From Leptospira ryugenii (GTDB lineage: Bacteria; Spirochaetota; Leptospiria; Leptospirales; Leptospiraceae), in NCBI RefSeq assembly GCF_003114855.1, contig NZ_BFBB01000003.1, positions 251,077 through 315,076 of the forward strand: 64,000 bases of DNA. The letters are read 5' to 3'. This document shows, piece after piece, positions 34,370 to 44,397 of this stretch. Position 1 is the first letter of the stretch, and each line of letters begins with the position of its first letter. The notes below the pieces were generated by a model. That model saw only the letters and a program-made list of their open reading frames with translations, ran no database searches and was not told the DNA's origin. The position numbers were made by a program, and so were the translations under genes.

Positions 34370-36301
34370 TTAGACTCCCTTTACCAACAAAAATAGAAGA
34401 ATGAAAAACGATCCCAGTGTGATATAGAGAGCATAGTCCCCAACAAATCCTGTTTGGAAACGACGCAAAATACCCGCTAAGCCTTGCAATACGCGCGCTA
34501 TTCCAGTAAAAAATCCATCTATTGCATAACGGTCGATCGTAAATGCGATGATCTTCGAGATACTAACGAAGGGACGAACAAATAAAAAATCATATATTTC
34601 ATCCACATAGTATTTGTGAAATAGGATTTTCCTGAAACCGGAATGTTCTTCTTTCACTTCTACATTTCTGTCAGTATACAAAAAACCTGCTAGGCCAATG
34701 CCGAACAAACTCATCAAAATAGCAAAGCCTGCTAGTTTCAAATCATCGCCTTCCCCTAAGGCCTGCAAGGTAACTGCAGAACCAACTGTATTTGCATATA
34801 CTTTACCCGGGAATAGGATGGGCTCGAAATACGATTCTAATGTATGGATATGTAAAAAGAAATGTGGGGTCTGAAGAAATCCAACAATGCTTGCACCTAT
34901 GGCAAGGAGCAAGAGTGGAAGGGTCATAGTCAAAGGAGATTCATGGATTTTTTTGCCATGTGTATCCGTACGATCTGTTCCAAAGAAGACAACAAACACC
35001 AAACGAAACATATAAAAAGCAGTAAAGAAAGCTGCCAATATCCCAACAGTCCAAAGAAATGTTCCGTAAATAGGGTATTGAAACGTCTTTTCTAAAATTA
35101 AATCTTTTGAGAAAAATCCAGAAAAAGGAGGAATCCCAGCAATCGCCAAAGTTCCCAACAAAAAGGTGATGGATGTGATCTTGGCTTTGGAAAACAAAGA
35201 GCCCATCTTCCGTATATTTTGTTCATGGTGTAGGATATGAATGACAGAACCTGCACCTAAGAAAAGTAAAGCTTTGAAAAAGGCATGGGTCATCAAATGA
35301 AACAATCCAGCTACATAGGACCCCACCCCCATTGCTAAAAACATAAAACCAAGTTGTGAGACCGTTGAGTAGGCGAGAATCTTTTTGATGTCTGTTTGGA
35401 GAGTTCCTATGCTTGCCGCAAATAGTGCAGTAAATGCACCAACACTTGCAATCAGTAACGAGGTGTGAGGCGCAGCCATAAAAACAATGGAAAGCCTTGC
35501 GATCAAAAAGATACCCGCTGTCACCATGGTGGCAGCATGGATCAATGCAGAGACAGGTGTGGGACCTGCCATCGCATCCGGTAACCATACATACAAAGGA
35601 ACTTGCGCGGACTTACCCATGGCGGCTATAAAGAAGAAAAGAGCAATCAAATCTGTATAATCAGCAAAGTGGGCAATGCCTGGAACAAGAGTTTGGATTT
35701 CGGAATACTTTAGGCTTCCAGTCAACCAAAACAAAAACCCACTTCCCAATATGAAGCCGAGATCACCGATCCTGTTGAGGACAAAGGCTTTCATGCCTGC
35801 AGCAGCTGCAGAATTTTTCTCGTACTCAAATCCTATCAGTAAATAGGAACAGAGACCCACCCCTTCCCAACCTAGAAAGGTGAGGACTAGGTTATCTGAA
35901 AGCACTAAGTTTAACATAGAGAAGACGAAAAGATTTAAATAAGCAAAAAAACGAACATAACCGCTGTCGCCTTTCATGTAGCCCATAGAATAAAGGTGAA
36001 TCAAGGAGCCAATGCCTGTAATGACCAAAGCCATATAAAGAGAGAGTTGGTCTACTTGATAGGCTATATCTAAATGAAAATTTCCAATGTGGATCCAAGG
36101 GAACAAAGTGACAATGTGGGGGAACGTACGTTCCATTGGCTTAAATTCAAAAAAGATTTGAAGCGTGATCAAAAATGGAATCAATACTGCGAGTGTGCCT
36201 ATCGCACCCGCAAAACGATGTGGAATGCGCTTCATCAAAAAGGCATTGTGTAAAAAACCAATCAGGGGGAAGAGTACTACTAAATAAATCAAATCTAACA
36301 T
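34370..36301 (-). CDS. nuoL: NADH-quinone oxidoreductase subunit L
   Basis: A 643-aa distal antiporter-like subunit carrying the long amphipathic lateral helix. Channel motifs include FLGWEGVGLCSYLLIGF, PLYVWLPDAMAGPTPVSALIHAATMVTAG and KKILAYSTVSQLGFM, with the C-terminal KYYVDEIYDFLFVRP segment typical of NuoL. The ATG at 36301 is preferred; two in-frame GTG codons just upstream overlap the nuoK stop. Confidence 0.95.
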   Translation of the reverse strand: MLDLIYLVVLFPLIGFLHNAFLMKRIPHRFAGAIGTLAVLIPFLITLQIFFEFKPMERTFPHIVTLFPWIHIGNFHLDIAYQVDQLSLYMALVITGIGSLIHLYSMGYMKGDSGYVRFFAYLNLFVFSMLNLVLSDNLVLTFLGWEGVGLCSYLLIGFEYEKNSAAAAGMKAFVLNRIGDLGFILGSGFLFWLTGSLKYSEIQTLVPGIAHFADYTDLIALFFFIAAMGKSAQVPLYVWLPDAMAGPTPVSALIHAATMVTAGIFLIARLSIVFMAAPHTSLLIASVGAFTALFAASIGTLQTDIKKILAYSTVSQLGFMFLAMGVGSYVAGLFHLMTHAFFKALLFLGAGSVIHILHHEQNIRKMGSLFSKAKITSITFLLGTLAIAGIPPFSGFFSKDLILEKTFQYPIYGTFLWTVGILAAFFTAFYMFRLVFVVFFGTDRTDTHGKKIHESPLTMTLPLLLLAIGASIVGFLQTPHFFLHIHTLESYFEPILFPGKVYANTVGSAVTLQALGEGDDLKLAGFAILMSLFGIGLAGFLYTDRNVEVKEEHSGFRKILFHKYYVDEIYDFLFVRPFVSISKIIAFTIDRYAIDGFFTGIARVLQGLAGILRRFQTGFVGDYALYITLGSFFILLFLLVKGV

Positions 36302-36303
36302 AT

Positions 36304-36624
36304 TCACCACTTTAATGACTGCAACTCATCCACATTTGAAGACTTGTTCTGACGAAAGATTGCGATGACCAAAGCAAGACCAATCGCCGCTTCACAAGCA
36401 GCAATGGCCATCACAAAGAAGACAATGACTTCCCCCGATACATTTAACAAAGTTTTGGAGAAGGTAACAAACACAAGATTGACGGCGTTCAAAATCAATT
36501 CGACTGACATGAATATAATCACGGCATTTCTACGTATGAGAACTCCCACTAAACCGATAGAGAACAGAATGCCCGCGAGTGCTAAAAAATAAACGCTAGG
36601 GATACCTGAAATAAGAGCGTTCAT
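36304..36624 (-). CDS. nuoK: NADH-quinone oxidoreductase subunit K
   Basis: A 106-aa subunit with three transmembrane helices and the two conserved membrane glutamates ([23 protein letters not shown]), part of the E-channel next to NuoJ and NuoA. It overlaps the nuoJ stop by 4 bases (ATGA). Confidence 0.95.
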   Translation of the reverse strand: MNALISGIPSVYFLALAGILFSIGLVGVLIRRNAVIIFMSVELILNAVNLVFVTFSKTLLNVSGEVIVFFVMAIAACEAAIGLALVIAIFRQNKSSNVDELQSLKW

Positions 36625-37229
36625 AGTGTACTATCCTTTGTAGATTCCGTAGTAAGCCGTCGTTTGGCAAGAATCACCGCTCCAACCACGGCCACCAAAA
36701 GTAAAATAGATAAAAGTTCAAATGGTAACACATAATCTAAATACGTTGCCGCGCCAACTGCTGCCACATTTCCTTCGGCAGTGACACTTGTGCCACCATT
36801 GATTGGGTATTGGTATTGTGTTTGGAGTTCGGATACAGTGTATCCCTTGGTTTCAGGATTTTGTTTTGGAACACCCCACTGGAGAGCAGAAAAGAGTGTG
36901 AAGAAGAATAGCATACCAAATACAGATAGTGCTAAGACTTTCAAAGGATTGTCCCAAAATTTGGAAAGAGTCTCTGCCCTTTGGGACAGGAGCATAATCA
37001 CAAAGACCACTAATACCATAATGGCACCAGCATAGACCAAGACTTGCATGGTTGCAATGAAGAAGGCTCCCATGATGGCATAGATGCCTGCCAGAGAAAA
37101 GAAGGTAAATACCAAAGAGACTGCCGAAACGACAGGGTTTTTTTGGAAGATGACATTTAAAGCCGTGATGACAGCAACTGTCCCAAACAAAAGAAAAAGA
37201 TAAAAACTAGGATGGTCAGGAGCAATCAT
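36621..37229 (-). CDS. nuoJ: NADH-quinone oxidoreductase subunit J
   Basis: A 202-aa membrane subunit with five helices and the conserved TM3 segment [16 protein letters not shown] containing the pi-bulge glycine region. The ATG at 37229 overlaps the nuoH stop (ATGA) and gives the expected N-terminus. A periplasmic or cytoplasmic loop of about 45 residues ([20 protein letters not shown]) sits before the last helix. Confidence 0.94.
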   Translation of the reverse strand: MIAPDHPSFYLFLLFGTVAVITALNVIFQKNPVVSAVSLVFTFFSLAGIYAIMGAFFIATMQVLVYAGAIMVLVVFVIMLLSQRAETLSKFWDNPLKVLALSVFGMLFFFTLFSALQWGVPKQNPETKGYTVSELQTQYQYPINGGTSVTAEGNVAAVGAATYLDYVLPFELLSILLLVAVVGAVILAKRRLTTESTKDSTL

Positions 37230-38296
37230 GAAAAAATCCTTTGCCAAGCTTCTTTCCAGTATACGGTATATACCGACGCTAAGGCAACAGTGAACAGACC
37301 CCAAGGGATCATTTTTTTCCAACCAAGCCTCATCAATTGGTCATACCGAAATCTTGGTAAGGTCCATCGAACCCAGATAAATAAAAAGGCAAAAAAGAGA
37401 ACTTTCAAGATAAAAACACCTAAGCCGATAAAGGCCGACCATTCTGAACCATCGCCTAGGCCAAAAGGTACATTGTATCCGCCAAAGTAAAGGAGAGTGG
37501 TAAGGCAAGACATGGTGATCATGTTCATATACTCTGCCAAAAAGAACATGGCAAATTTAAAAGCTCCGTATTCGGTGTGGAATCCAACAACAAGCTCTGA
37601 CTCTGCCTCGGCCAAGTCAAATGGCAGGCGATTGGTTTCGGCAAACATAGCCGTCACATAGATAAAAAAGGCAATGAATCCAGGGGGGGTGAGGATATTC
37701 CAAAGATCCTTTTGGGCATCATTGATTTCTGTCAAACGAAGAGAACCCGTCATGATGACGATCACAACAATAGAAAGTCCCATGGGAAGTTCGTAACTGA
37801 TCATCTGTGCCGTGGAGCGAACCCCTCCCAATAGACTGTATTTGTTATTGCTAGACCAACCAGCGATCATAATCCCGTATACCGCAAGAGAGGAAATGGC
37901 AAGCATATACAAGACACCGGAGTCTGGATTCGCAATTTGCAAATCTATGGTTTGCACACCTGTCCAAGCCATGAGCCAGGCAGGAGCTGGGATCGTACCA
38001 CCAAAAGGGATCACAGCCCAAGCTAAGATGGCACAAGTCATGGAAATGGTCGGTGCAATCAAATACATCACCTTAGAAACGTTTTTGGGAAAGACCTCTT
38101 CTTTTGCGATGAACTTAATTCCGTCCGCAAGAGGCTGGAAAATTCCAAAAGGACCTGCTCGGTTGGGACCTGGTCTGTCCTGGATAAAACCAGCAAACTT
38201 ACGTTCTGCGAGAGTGTAATAGGCTACACCCGTTATAATGACAAAGAACAAAGATAGAATCTTGATTGCCCAAGCAAGTACTAGTCCCCAATCCAT
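37226..38296 (-). CDS. nuoH: NADH-quinone oxidoreductase subunit H
   Basis: A 356-aa membrane subunit forming the quinone entry with NuoB and NuoD. Diagnostic stretches are [39 protein letters not shown] and [26 protein letters not shown]. It directly follows nuoF (17-base gap); the nuoG and nuoI genes that usually flank nuoH in bacteria are absent here. Confidence 0.96.
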   Translation of the reverse strand: MDWGLVLAWAIKILSLFFVIITGVAYYTLAERKFAGFIQDRPGPNRAGPFGIFQPLADGIKFIAKEEVFPKNVSKVMYLIAPTISMTCAILAWAVIPFGGTIPAPAWLMAWTGVQTIDLQIANPDSGVLYMLAISSLAVYGIMIAGWSSNNKYSLLGGVRSTAQMISYELPMGLSIVVIVIMTGSLRLTEINDAQKDLWNILTPPGFIAFFIYVTAMFAETNRLPFDLAEAESELVVGFHTEYGAFKFAMFFLAEYMNMITMSCLTTLLYFGGYNVPFGLGDGSEWSAFIGLGVFILKVLFFAFLFIWVRWTLPRFRYDQLMRLGWKKMIPWGLFTVALASVYTVYWKEAWQRIFS

Positions 38297-38313
38297 TGTT
38301 TGTATCCTACCTT

Positions 38314-39612
38314 TTAACCTGCATGCACGACACTCTGTTTCTCTTCCGAAGGTTTATCCGAAACTTTCAGTCGTTTTTGGAATTCATTTTTGAACTTTTG
38401 CATGGTAGGACGAACCGCCATAACACAAGCATCCGCGAGAGGACAAATGGTCGTACCACCTTCCATGTTTCTGGTAATGGATAATAGAAGATCCATATCC
38501 TTTTCTGTCCCTTCCCCTTCCCGAATTTTGTGGAGAATGTCTTTTACCCAATGTGTGCCTTCACGGCAGGGGGTACACTGGCCACAAGATTCATGAGAGT
38601 AAAATTCCGCCAATCGAAAGGTAGTCTCAACAAGGTCTGCTTCTTCCGAAAGAATGATCACAGCGCCAGAACCTAACATAGATTTCAGGCTTGCAATCGA
38701 CTCGTAATCCATGGTAGCAATGGCGACCTCTTCCGCGTTCAAAATCGGTGAGGAAGAGCCACCTGGTATCACAGCCTTTAGCGCCTTGTCGTTTTGAATA
38801 CCGCCGCAAATGTCATAGATAAGTTCTTTGAGGGGAGTTCCCATTTCCACCTCATAGATCCCTCGTTTCTTTACATGCCCACTAACGGCAAATAAACGGG
38901 TCCCTGGAGATTTTTCTGTGCCGATCTTTTTGTATTCTTCACCGGTCATGGCGATGATGTGGGGAACATTGCAAAATGTTTCTACATTGTTCACTACTGT
39001 CGGACAAGAATAAAGACCAGATACAGCTGGGAATGGAGGCTTTAATCTTGGATGACCCCTCCTACCTTCTAATGAATTGATGAGTGCTGATTCTTCCCCA
39101 CATATGTAGGCGCCTGCTCCTGAATAGACTGCGAGGTTAAAATCGTAACCAGAACCTAAAATATTTTTGCCTAGAAGATTTTGTGCATAAGCCTCTTCCA
39201 CAGCTTTTTCCACAATCGCAATGCCCTTCATAAACTCACCACGGATATAGATATAACCCTGGTGCGAATCAATCGCCTTCGCAGCAATGATCATGCCCTC
39301 TATGAGCATATGAGGTGCTTTTTCAATGAGCAGTCTGTCTTTAAATGTACCGGGCTCACCTTCATCCCCATTGCAAATGAGGTATTTTGGTTTGTCCGTT
39401 TTGGGAATAAAGCTCCATTTGTTTCCTGTTGGAAAACCAGCTCCACCTCTCCCCCGTAAACCGGAAGTTTTAACTTCGTTTATGATTTGTTCGGCGCTCA
39501 AGTCTGTGAGTGCTTTTTTTAAGGACACATACCCACCAACAGATTGGTAGTGTGAAAGGCTGTGTGACTCTGGATGGTCTATATGCGTAGTTAATAGCTT
39601 TCGTAAGCCCAT
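38314..39612 (-). CDS. nuoF: NADH-quinone oxidoreductase subunit F
   Basis: A 432-aa NADH- and FMN-binding subunit. It has the glycine-rich NADH site [17 protein letters not shown], the FMN region [13 protein letters not shown], and the N3 [4Fe-4S] ligands [11 protein letters not shown] with the fourth Cys in TTICPLADA. The length is normal. It starts 1 base after the nuoE stop. The usual electron acceptor chain through NuoG is not encoded nearby. Confidence 0.96.
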   Translation of the reverse strand: MGLRKLLTTHIDHPESHSLSHYQSVGGYVSLKKALTDLSAEQIINEVKTSGLRGRGGAGFPTGNKWSFIPKTDKPKYLICNGDEGEPGTFKDRLLIEKAPHMLIEGMIIAAKAIDSHQGYIYIRGEFMKGIAIVEKAVEEAYAQNLLGKNILGSGYDFNLAVYSGAGAYICGEESALINSLEGRRGHPRLKPPFPAVSGLYSCPTVVNNVETFCNVPHIIAMTGEEYKKIGTEKSPGTRLFAVSGHVKKRGIYEVEMGTPLKELIYDICGGIQNDKALKAVIPGGSSSPILNAEEVAIATMDYESIASLKSMLGSGAVIILSEEADLVETTFRLAEFYSHESCGQCTPCREGTHWVKDILHKIREGEGTEKDMDLLLSITRNMEGGTTICPLADACVMAVRPTMQKFKNEFQKRLKVSDKPSEEKQSVVHAG

Positions 39613-39613
39613 A

Positions 39614-40102
39614 CTATCCCTGCTTTGCCAACTGGTCTATGATTTGTTCGATTTTTTCCGCATCCAAATGTTCATAATATGACTCGTTGATTTGTGCAAC
39701 TGGGCCAAAGCCACAAGCACCGAGGCATTGCACTTCTTCGACTGTGAAGGATTTGTCTTCTTTTGTTTCGCCTGGTCTGATCCCCAGTTTTTTGCAGGCA
39801 GTCTCTGTAACAACATCGGATCCAGCCAAATAACAAGAGATATTTGCACAGATCTGTATATGGTATTTGCCTACTGGTTTTTTATTGTACATCGTATAGA
39901 AAGTAGCGACACCGTGCACATGAGCCAAAGAGACTGGGGCACCGATCCGATTGGCGATGTATTCCATACCATCTTTGTCCACGAATCCTTGGTCTTTTTG
40001 CAATAGGAAAAGACAAGGTAGTATCAAAGAACGTTTGTTAGGAAATTGGGGGACCAATTTTTGAAATCTAACTTCAGACTCTTTAGAAAACTGATATGAC
40101 AT
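39614..40102 (-). CDS. nuoE: NADH-quinone oxidoreductase subunit E
   Basis: A 162-aa thioredoxin-like subunit with the N1a [2Fe-2S] cluster: ICANISC as the first cysteine pair and [10 protein letters not shown] as the second. The ATG at 40102 overlaps the nuoD stop (TAATG). The GVATFYTMY motif in the N-terminal helical part is typical. Confidence 0.95.
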   Translation of the reverse strand: MSYQFSKESEVRFQKLVPQFPNKRSLILPCLFLLQKDQGFVDKDGMEYIANRIGAPVSLAHVHGVATFYTMYNKKPVGKYHIQICANISCYLAGSDVVTETACKKLGIRPGETKEDKSFTVEEVQCLGACGFGPVAQINESYYEHLDAEKIEQIIDQLAKQG

Positions 40103-41322
40103 TAACAATCCAACTCCCCAGCAATGACATTCAAAGAACTCATAGTCGCGATCGTATCAGCAAGAAGTCCACCTTTCACCATCTTTGGAAAAGCCTGGTA
40201 GTACCAAAAACAAGGACGCCTTACATGGACACGCCAAGGTGATTTATCCCCCTCACTCACGACAAAAAAACCTAATTCACCATTTGCGGCTTCCGTTGCA
40301 TGGTAGTACTCACCTGGCGGCACCTTAACTCCGTGCATGATGATTTTAAAATGATAGATCAACTCTTCCATATTATGGTAAACTCGGTCTTTGGGTGGAA
40401 GGAAAGTATGCGGGACATCCGCATGGTAAGGTCCTTCAGGAATTCCGTCTATCAATTGTTCTATGATCCGAATGGATTGCTGCATTTCTTCCATACGAAC
40501 TAAAGTTCGGTGGAGGGCAGATCCATCCTCTCCCACAGGTACATCGAAGTTTACCTTATCATATAACATATAAGGATCATCTTTTCTGACATCCCAGGCA
40601 ACTCCTGCTGCTCTCAAGTTTGGACCAGAGAAGCCGTAGGCAATTGCCTCCTCCGCAGATATCCCACCAATGCCCGCTGTCCTTTCGTTGAATATCTTGT
40701 TTCGAATCAGGAGTTCATGGAACTCCTTAAGTGCGGGCTTGAGGCCCTCCGTAACGAGTTTAATTTCTTTCACAAATTCTGGGTAAATATCGCGTTCCAT
40801 TCCCCCAACCCGGCAAAAGGTTGTTGTTAAGCGGGCGCCTGTTAGCTTTTCAAGGATTTGGTAGATATTTTCTCGGTGATGGAATAGGTGTAAGAGTCCA
40901 GAAAATGCTCCTAGATCGACTCCCATAATACCATTACAAATGATATGGTCCATAATTCTAGAAAGCTCAGAAATGATCATCCGAACATAGGTTACTCGCT
41001 CAGGGACTTGGATCTGCATCATCTTTTCCACAGTTAAGATCCAACCAATATTGTTCAGTGGTGTGGACACATAGTTCATTCTGTCCGTACAAACTAAGAA
41101 TTGGTTGTAATCGTATCTTTCACCTAACTTTTCAAAGCATCTATGCACATAACCAATGACTGATTCTGCTTCTACTACCCTCTCTCCGTCGATTTGGATG
41201 ACATTTTGTAAGATGCCATGTGTTGCCGGGTGAGATGGTCCTAAATTGACAAGGAGGTGACCCTCTGGAAGTTCTTTGAACTTTTCCTGAAAGTGTTCCG
41301 CTGTTTTTTCATACATCGCCAT
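40102..41322 (-). CDS. nuoD: NADH-quinone oxidoreductase subunit D
   Basis: A 406-aa 49-kDa-type subunit forming the quinone pocket with NuoB. The signature [13 protein letters not shown], the [16 protein letters not shown] region, [16 protein letters not shown] and the C-terminal [18 protein letters not shown] are intact. It is separate from NuoC, unlike the E. coli fusion. AAGG precedes the ATG at 41322; an ATG two codons later is possible. Confidence 0.96.
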   Translation of the reverse strand: MAMYEKTAEHFQEKFKELPEGHLLVNLGPSHPATHGILQNVIQIDGERVVEAESVIGYVHRCFEKLGERYDYNQFLVCTDRMNYVSTPLNNIGWILTVEKMMQIQVPERVTYVRMIISELSRIMDHIICNGIMGVDLGAFSGLLHLFHHRENIYQILEKLTGARLTTTFCRVGGMERDIYPEFVKEIKLVTEGLKPALKEFHELLIRNKIFNERTAGIGGISAEEAIAYGFSGPNLRAAGVAWDVRKDDPYMLYDKVNFDVPVGEDGSALHRTLVRMEEMQQSIRIIEQLIDGIPEGPYHADVPHTFLPPKDRVYHNMEELIYHFKIIMHGVKVPPGEYYHATEAANGELGFFVVSEGDKSPWRVHVRRPCFWYYQAFPKMVKGGLLADTIATMSSLNVIAGELDC

Positions 41323-41336
41323 AAGGGTACCTTGTC

Positions 41337-41861
41337 CTAATCTTTTTCGATGTCTTCATTTACGTGGATGCTAAGTAAATCCTGAATCAGATAATCCTGA
41401 CCAGGTCCTTCCAATGGATAGTCCTTTCGTAAGGGGTGTCCGACAAAGTTGTCAGGCATAATGAGTCTTTCCATACGTGGGTGCGAAGAAAAGGTGATCC
41501 CCATAAGGTCAAAGACTTCTCGCTCAGGCCAATTGGCCCCTGGGTATACACTCACAATGCTCGGAACTTCTTCGCCTTCCTCTATGGGAACACGGATTTG
41601 GATGCGGTTATGCCCAGACTTTGGTGATTTTAATAAATACAAAACTTCAAAACGAGGTGATCTCTTTCCTAACCAATCCACCGATGTTAGGTCATTCAAA
41701 AAGGAAAAAGAAAAGTTTGGATGTTCCTTCAAGGCCTTGCAAACGGGTAGGATTCCCTCTTTTTTAAGGGTAATAAAAAAGAGGTTGGTTTGGATTTCCC
41801 GATTGGGAATTAGGAACTGTGAAAACTCTGCTTGTAGAAAAGATAGAATTGCTTCGTTCAT
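41337..41861 (-). CDS. nuoC: NADH-quinone oxidoreductase subunit C
   Basis: A 174-aa 30-kDa-type peripheral-arm subunit. The signature [28 protein letters not shown] and [11 protein letters not shown] is intact. Its ATG overlaps the nuoB stop (ATGA). It is short compared with many homologues but includes the whole core domain. Confidence 0.94.
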   Translation of the reverse strand: MNEAILSFLQAEFSQFLIPNREIQTNLFFITLKKEGILPVCKALKEHPNFSFSFLNDLTSVDWLGKRSPRFEVLYLLKSPKSGHNRIQIRVPIEEGEEVPSIVSVYPGANWPEREVFDLMGITFSSHPRMERLIMPDNFVGHPLRKDYPLEGPGQDYLIQDLLSIHVNEDIEKD

Positions 41862-42418
41862 GCAACAATCAGAGGTTTGTTTCGTTCATTGATCTCTTGG
41901 ATCTTTTTCATGATTTCTTGGCGCCGGGCTTCCAAACCTTCTGATTGGACTTTTTTCTGCAATTTCACTAGGGCATCCAAAATCGCTTCTGGCCTAGGAG
42001 GACAACCAGGAACATAGACATCCACAGGAAGGATGCGGTCTACCCCTTGCAAAACCCCATAGGTGTGGAACATCCCACCAGAGGAAGCACAAGCACCAAC
42101 CGAGATCACAAACTTAGGCTCCGCTAATTGGTCATATATCTGGCGTAATACGGGAGCCATTTTGTAAGTGATTGTGCCCAACACAAGGATCATATCTGCT
42201 TGTCTCGGAGAAAAGGAGGGTCGTTCTGCTCCAAAGCGCGCGATATCATAGTCTGCGCAGGCAGTTGACATATACTCGATTCCGCAACAGGCAGTTGCAA
42301 AAGGATAAGGCCAGAGAGAAAAACTTTGCCCCCATTGGACAACATTTTCGAGTTTGGCGACTTGGAACATGTCACCAAACATTTCACCAGGTTTGGACAG
42401 AAGGTCCGTCAATCCCAT
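41858..42418 (-). CDS. nuoB: NADH-quinone oxidoreductase subunit B
   Basis: A 186-aa subunit carrying the terminal N2 [4Fe-4S] cluster. Ligands are the tandem cysteines in [10 protein letters not shown], one in [11 protein letters not shown] and one in [12 protein letters not shown]. The [15 protein letters not shown] segment contacts quinone. It overlaps the nuoA end by 10 bases. Confidence 0.96.
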   Translation of the reverse strand: MGLTDLLSKPGEMFGDMFQVAKLENVVQWGQSFSLWPYPFATACCGIEYMSTACADYDIARFGAERPSFSPRQADMILVLGTITYKMAPVLRQIYDQLAEPKFVISVGACASSGGMFHTYGVLQGVDRILPVDVYVPGCPPRPEAILDALVKLQKKVQSEGLEARRQEIMKKIQEINERNKPLIVA

Positions 42419-42787
42419 TCAAGAGCTCCTTTCTTCCATATATAGTATAGACCAACCACCAAGATGAGAAGGAAGAAAAACATTTCTAATAAAAAGAATC
42501 CTCCCAATCCGGCATTTTTAAAATTGAGGAGGTTCACCGCCCATGGATAGAGAAAGACAGCTTCAATGTCGAATAATATAAATAAGACGGCATACGAGAT
42601 AAAACTTGATATTGAACAAGCCCCTTGCATCCCCATAATAGGTCACACCACATTCAAACGTATCCTGCGGCTTTGATTTCTTTTTGGGATTGAGTAAAAA
42701 TGCCAAGGAGAGGACAACAAAGGAAAAGCCTAAGCCCAAGGCCAGCTGGAGAAGAATCGGTGCAAAACTATCCGGTGCAGAACCCAT
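42409..42787 (-). pseudogene. nuoA: NuoA, reading frame broken by a one-base frameshift
   Basis: The first frame (ATG at 42787) encodes a NuoA N-terminus with one membrane helix and the signature [23 protein letters not shown], then goes off-register and stops near 42563. From about 42597 downward another frame continues perfectly ([16 protein letters not shown] to KKGALEWD), stopping at 42409. Removing one base in the stretch read GTATGCCGTC on the minus strand (42588-42597) restores a normal subunit of about 125 aa. NuoA is the first gene of the complex I cluster. The break may be a sequencing error, a mutation, or recoding; all other subunits are intact. Confidence 0.8.
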
Positions 42788-42852
42788 CGGTGAAAGGATC
42801 GCATATAGGAGCCTATTGTCAAGGCTAGATTGTTTTGCTTCACTTTTTCTTT

Positions 42853-42871
42853 ATTGAGAGCTAGTCTCAAT
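42853..42871. promoter_or_regulatory. inverted repeat upstream of nuoA
   Basis: ATTGAGA (42853-42859) and TCTCAAT (42865-42871) form a perfect 7-base inverted repeat with a 5-base spacer in the 116-base gap between the rarA stop and the nuoA start. The T-run lies on the non-transcribed side for this operon. A TTGACA (minus strand, 42822-42817) follows downstream but no good -10 is paired with it. It may be an operator for the nuo genes. Confidence 0.35.
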
Positions 42872-42903
42872 CTTTTCCTTGCCTTTCCCCTGGGCCAACC
42901 AAG

Positions 42904-44178
42904 CTATGGGTCAGGGTATCTTTTCTCTCCCCAAAGCTTACGCAATTGATCCCTGAGATTCTTTTCCATACCTTGTGGCTTTGGGTCATAAAACTGAGGG
43001 TTTTTGTCTGCGAAATCACTGGGGAAATAAGACTCCAAGACGAAATGGCCTGGGTGGTTATGTGGGTATTGGTAATCCTTGGCTGCGCCCTCCTTCCTAT
43101 GAGTAGCCGTGGGAGCATTCCGGAGGTGATTTGGGATGCGATAGGAAAAGTCTTTCCTCCGCACAAAGTCCAAAGCTTGGTTGATCGCCATATAACTCGA
43201 GTTTGATTTGGGAGCACTTGCTAAAAAAGTCACACATTGGGCCAAGGGAATCCTAGCCTCGGGCATACCCAATCGTTCCACAGCCTGCCAAGTTGCCATT
43301 GCCAAAGGCAAGGCATGAACCGAGGCATTGCCCACATCTTCACTGGCAAACACAAGAAGCCGCCTTGCGATAAAAAGTGGGTCTTCACCACCTTCTAACA
43401 TGATGGCTAGATACAAAATGGCAGCATCAGGATCAGAGCCACGCATAGATTTGATAAAAGCTGAGATAACATCGTAGTGCTGTTCTTTATTTCTATCATA
43501 AGCGAGAACTTGAACATTCAAAATAGCTTCGACATCAGAAGCCTCTATTGTGTCGCCTTCTGTATGAGAGTGCATAAGGGATTCGAGTAAACCCAATAAT
43601 TTTCTTGCATCTCCCTTGGCGACGGAGAGAAGCTCACGCCTTGCAGAATCAGAAAGTATTACTTGAGCACCTAATACTTGCAAAGCGCGTGATAGGATTT
43701 GTTCATTCTCCGAGTGGCTCAACTCTTCCAATCGAAAGACTTGCAAACGGCTTAGCAAGGCTCGATTGATCCTAAAGGAAGGATTTTCCGTCGTTGCTGC
43801 AATGAGAATGAGACTGCCTTCCTCGATTGAGGGCAAAAGAGCATCCTGTTGGCTTGCGGAAAACCTATGGATCTCATCCAAAAATAGTGCAATAGTCCCC
43901 AAAGACTTTCCCTCTTCCATAACGTCTCTTAGGTCCTTAACTCCACTAGTGACGGCAGATAAAAATCGCTTTGGCAATTTCCATTCATCTGCAAGCAAAT
44001 GTGCTAAGGTGGTTTTTCCAGAACCTGGTGGGCCATATAACAATACCGATGTGGGCTTTTTTATTTTTTGGATTTGCTCCGTGACCTTTGTTTGGCCCAC
44101 ATAATCCTTCCAAAGTTTCGGGCGTAAACTATGTGCTAAAGGAACTTGTTTGGATGGTTCTGGGAAGAGAGAGTCCAT
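42904..44178 (-). CDS. rarA: replication-associated recombination protein RarA (MgsA)
   Basis: A 424-aa AAA+ ATPase acting at stalled replication forks, related to clamp-loader ATPases. Walker A is YGPPGSGKTTLAH near residue 48, Walker B is LFLDEIHRFSASQQDAL, and the sensor segment is AATTENPSF. The C-terminal tetramerisation domain (YDVISAFIKSMRGSDPDAA; DVGNA) is complete. It is 3 bases downstream of a small Cys-motif gene. Confidence 0.95.
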   Translation of the reverse strand: MDSLFPEPSKQVPLAHSLRPKLWKDYVGQTKVTEQIQKIKKPTSVLLYGPPGSGKTTLAHLLADEWKLPKRFLSAVTSGVKDLRDVMEEGKSLGTIALFLDEIHRFSASQQDALLPSIEEGSLILIAATTENPSFRINRALLSRLQVFRLEELSHSENEQILSRALQVLGAQVILSDSARRELLSVAKGDARKLLGLLESLMHSHTEGDTIEASDVEAILNVQVLAYDRNKEQHYDVISAFIKSMRGSDPDAAILYLAIMLEGGEDPLFIARRLLVFASEDVGNASVHALPLAMATWQAVERLGMPEARIPLAQCVTFLASAPKSNSSYMAINQALDFVRRKDFSYRIPNHLRNAPTATHRKEGAAKDYQYPHNHPGHFVLESYFPSDFADKNPQFYDPKPQGMEKNLRDQLRKLWGEKRYPDP

Positions 44179-44181
44179 TTC

Positions 44182-44397
44182 TTAGCTCTGTAATTCGTTT
44201 TTTACAGCTTGGTAACAAAGATGTATGGTTTCATAGCAAACATCACATCCAGAATGGCAACAAACAAGTGAACGTTCCGAAACCTTTCCATCGACTAGAT
44301 TTTTAATTAAGGCTTCTGTCCTTTGCGGTAGAAAGAAAAATTTAACTTTTTCTGCAATGATTTCATCCACAGTTTTGGGGAACAATCTATCTTCCAT
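44182..44397 (-). CDS. 71-aa protein with CCxSGCxxC motif
   Basis: A small cytosolic protein whose C-terminal third reads LVCCHSGCDVCYETIHLCYQAV, with four closely spaced cysteines in the pattern CC-x-SG-C-x2-C plus one later. The pattern resembles the short oxidoreductase-like and DUF5522-like cysteine motifs, so it may bind a metal or Fe-S cluster; this is by eye. The N-terminal part (ERLFPKTVDEIIAEK-like) is helical. It is packed between a VTT-domain gene (no gap) and rarA (3 bases). Confidence 0.65.
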   Translation of the reverse strand: MEDRLFPKTVDEIIAEKVKFFFLPQRTEALIKNLVDGKVSERSLVCCHSGCDVCYETIHLCYQAVKNELQS

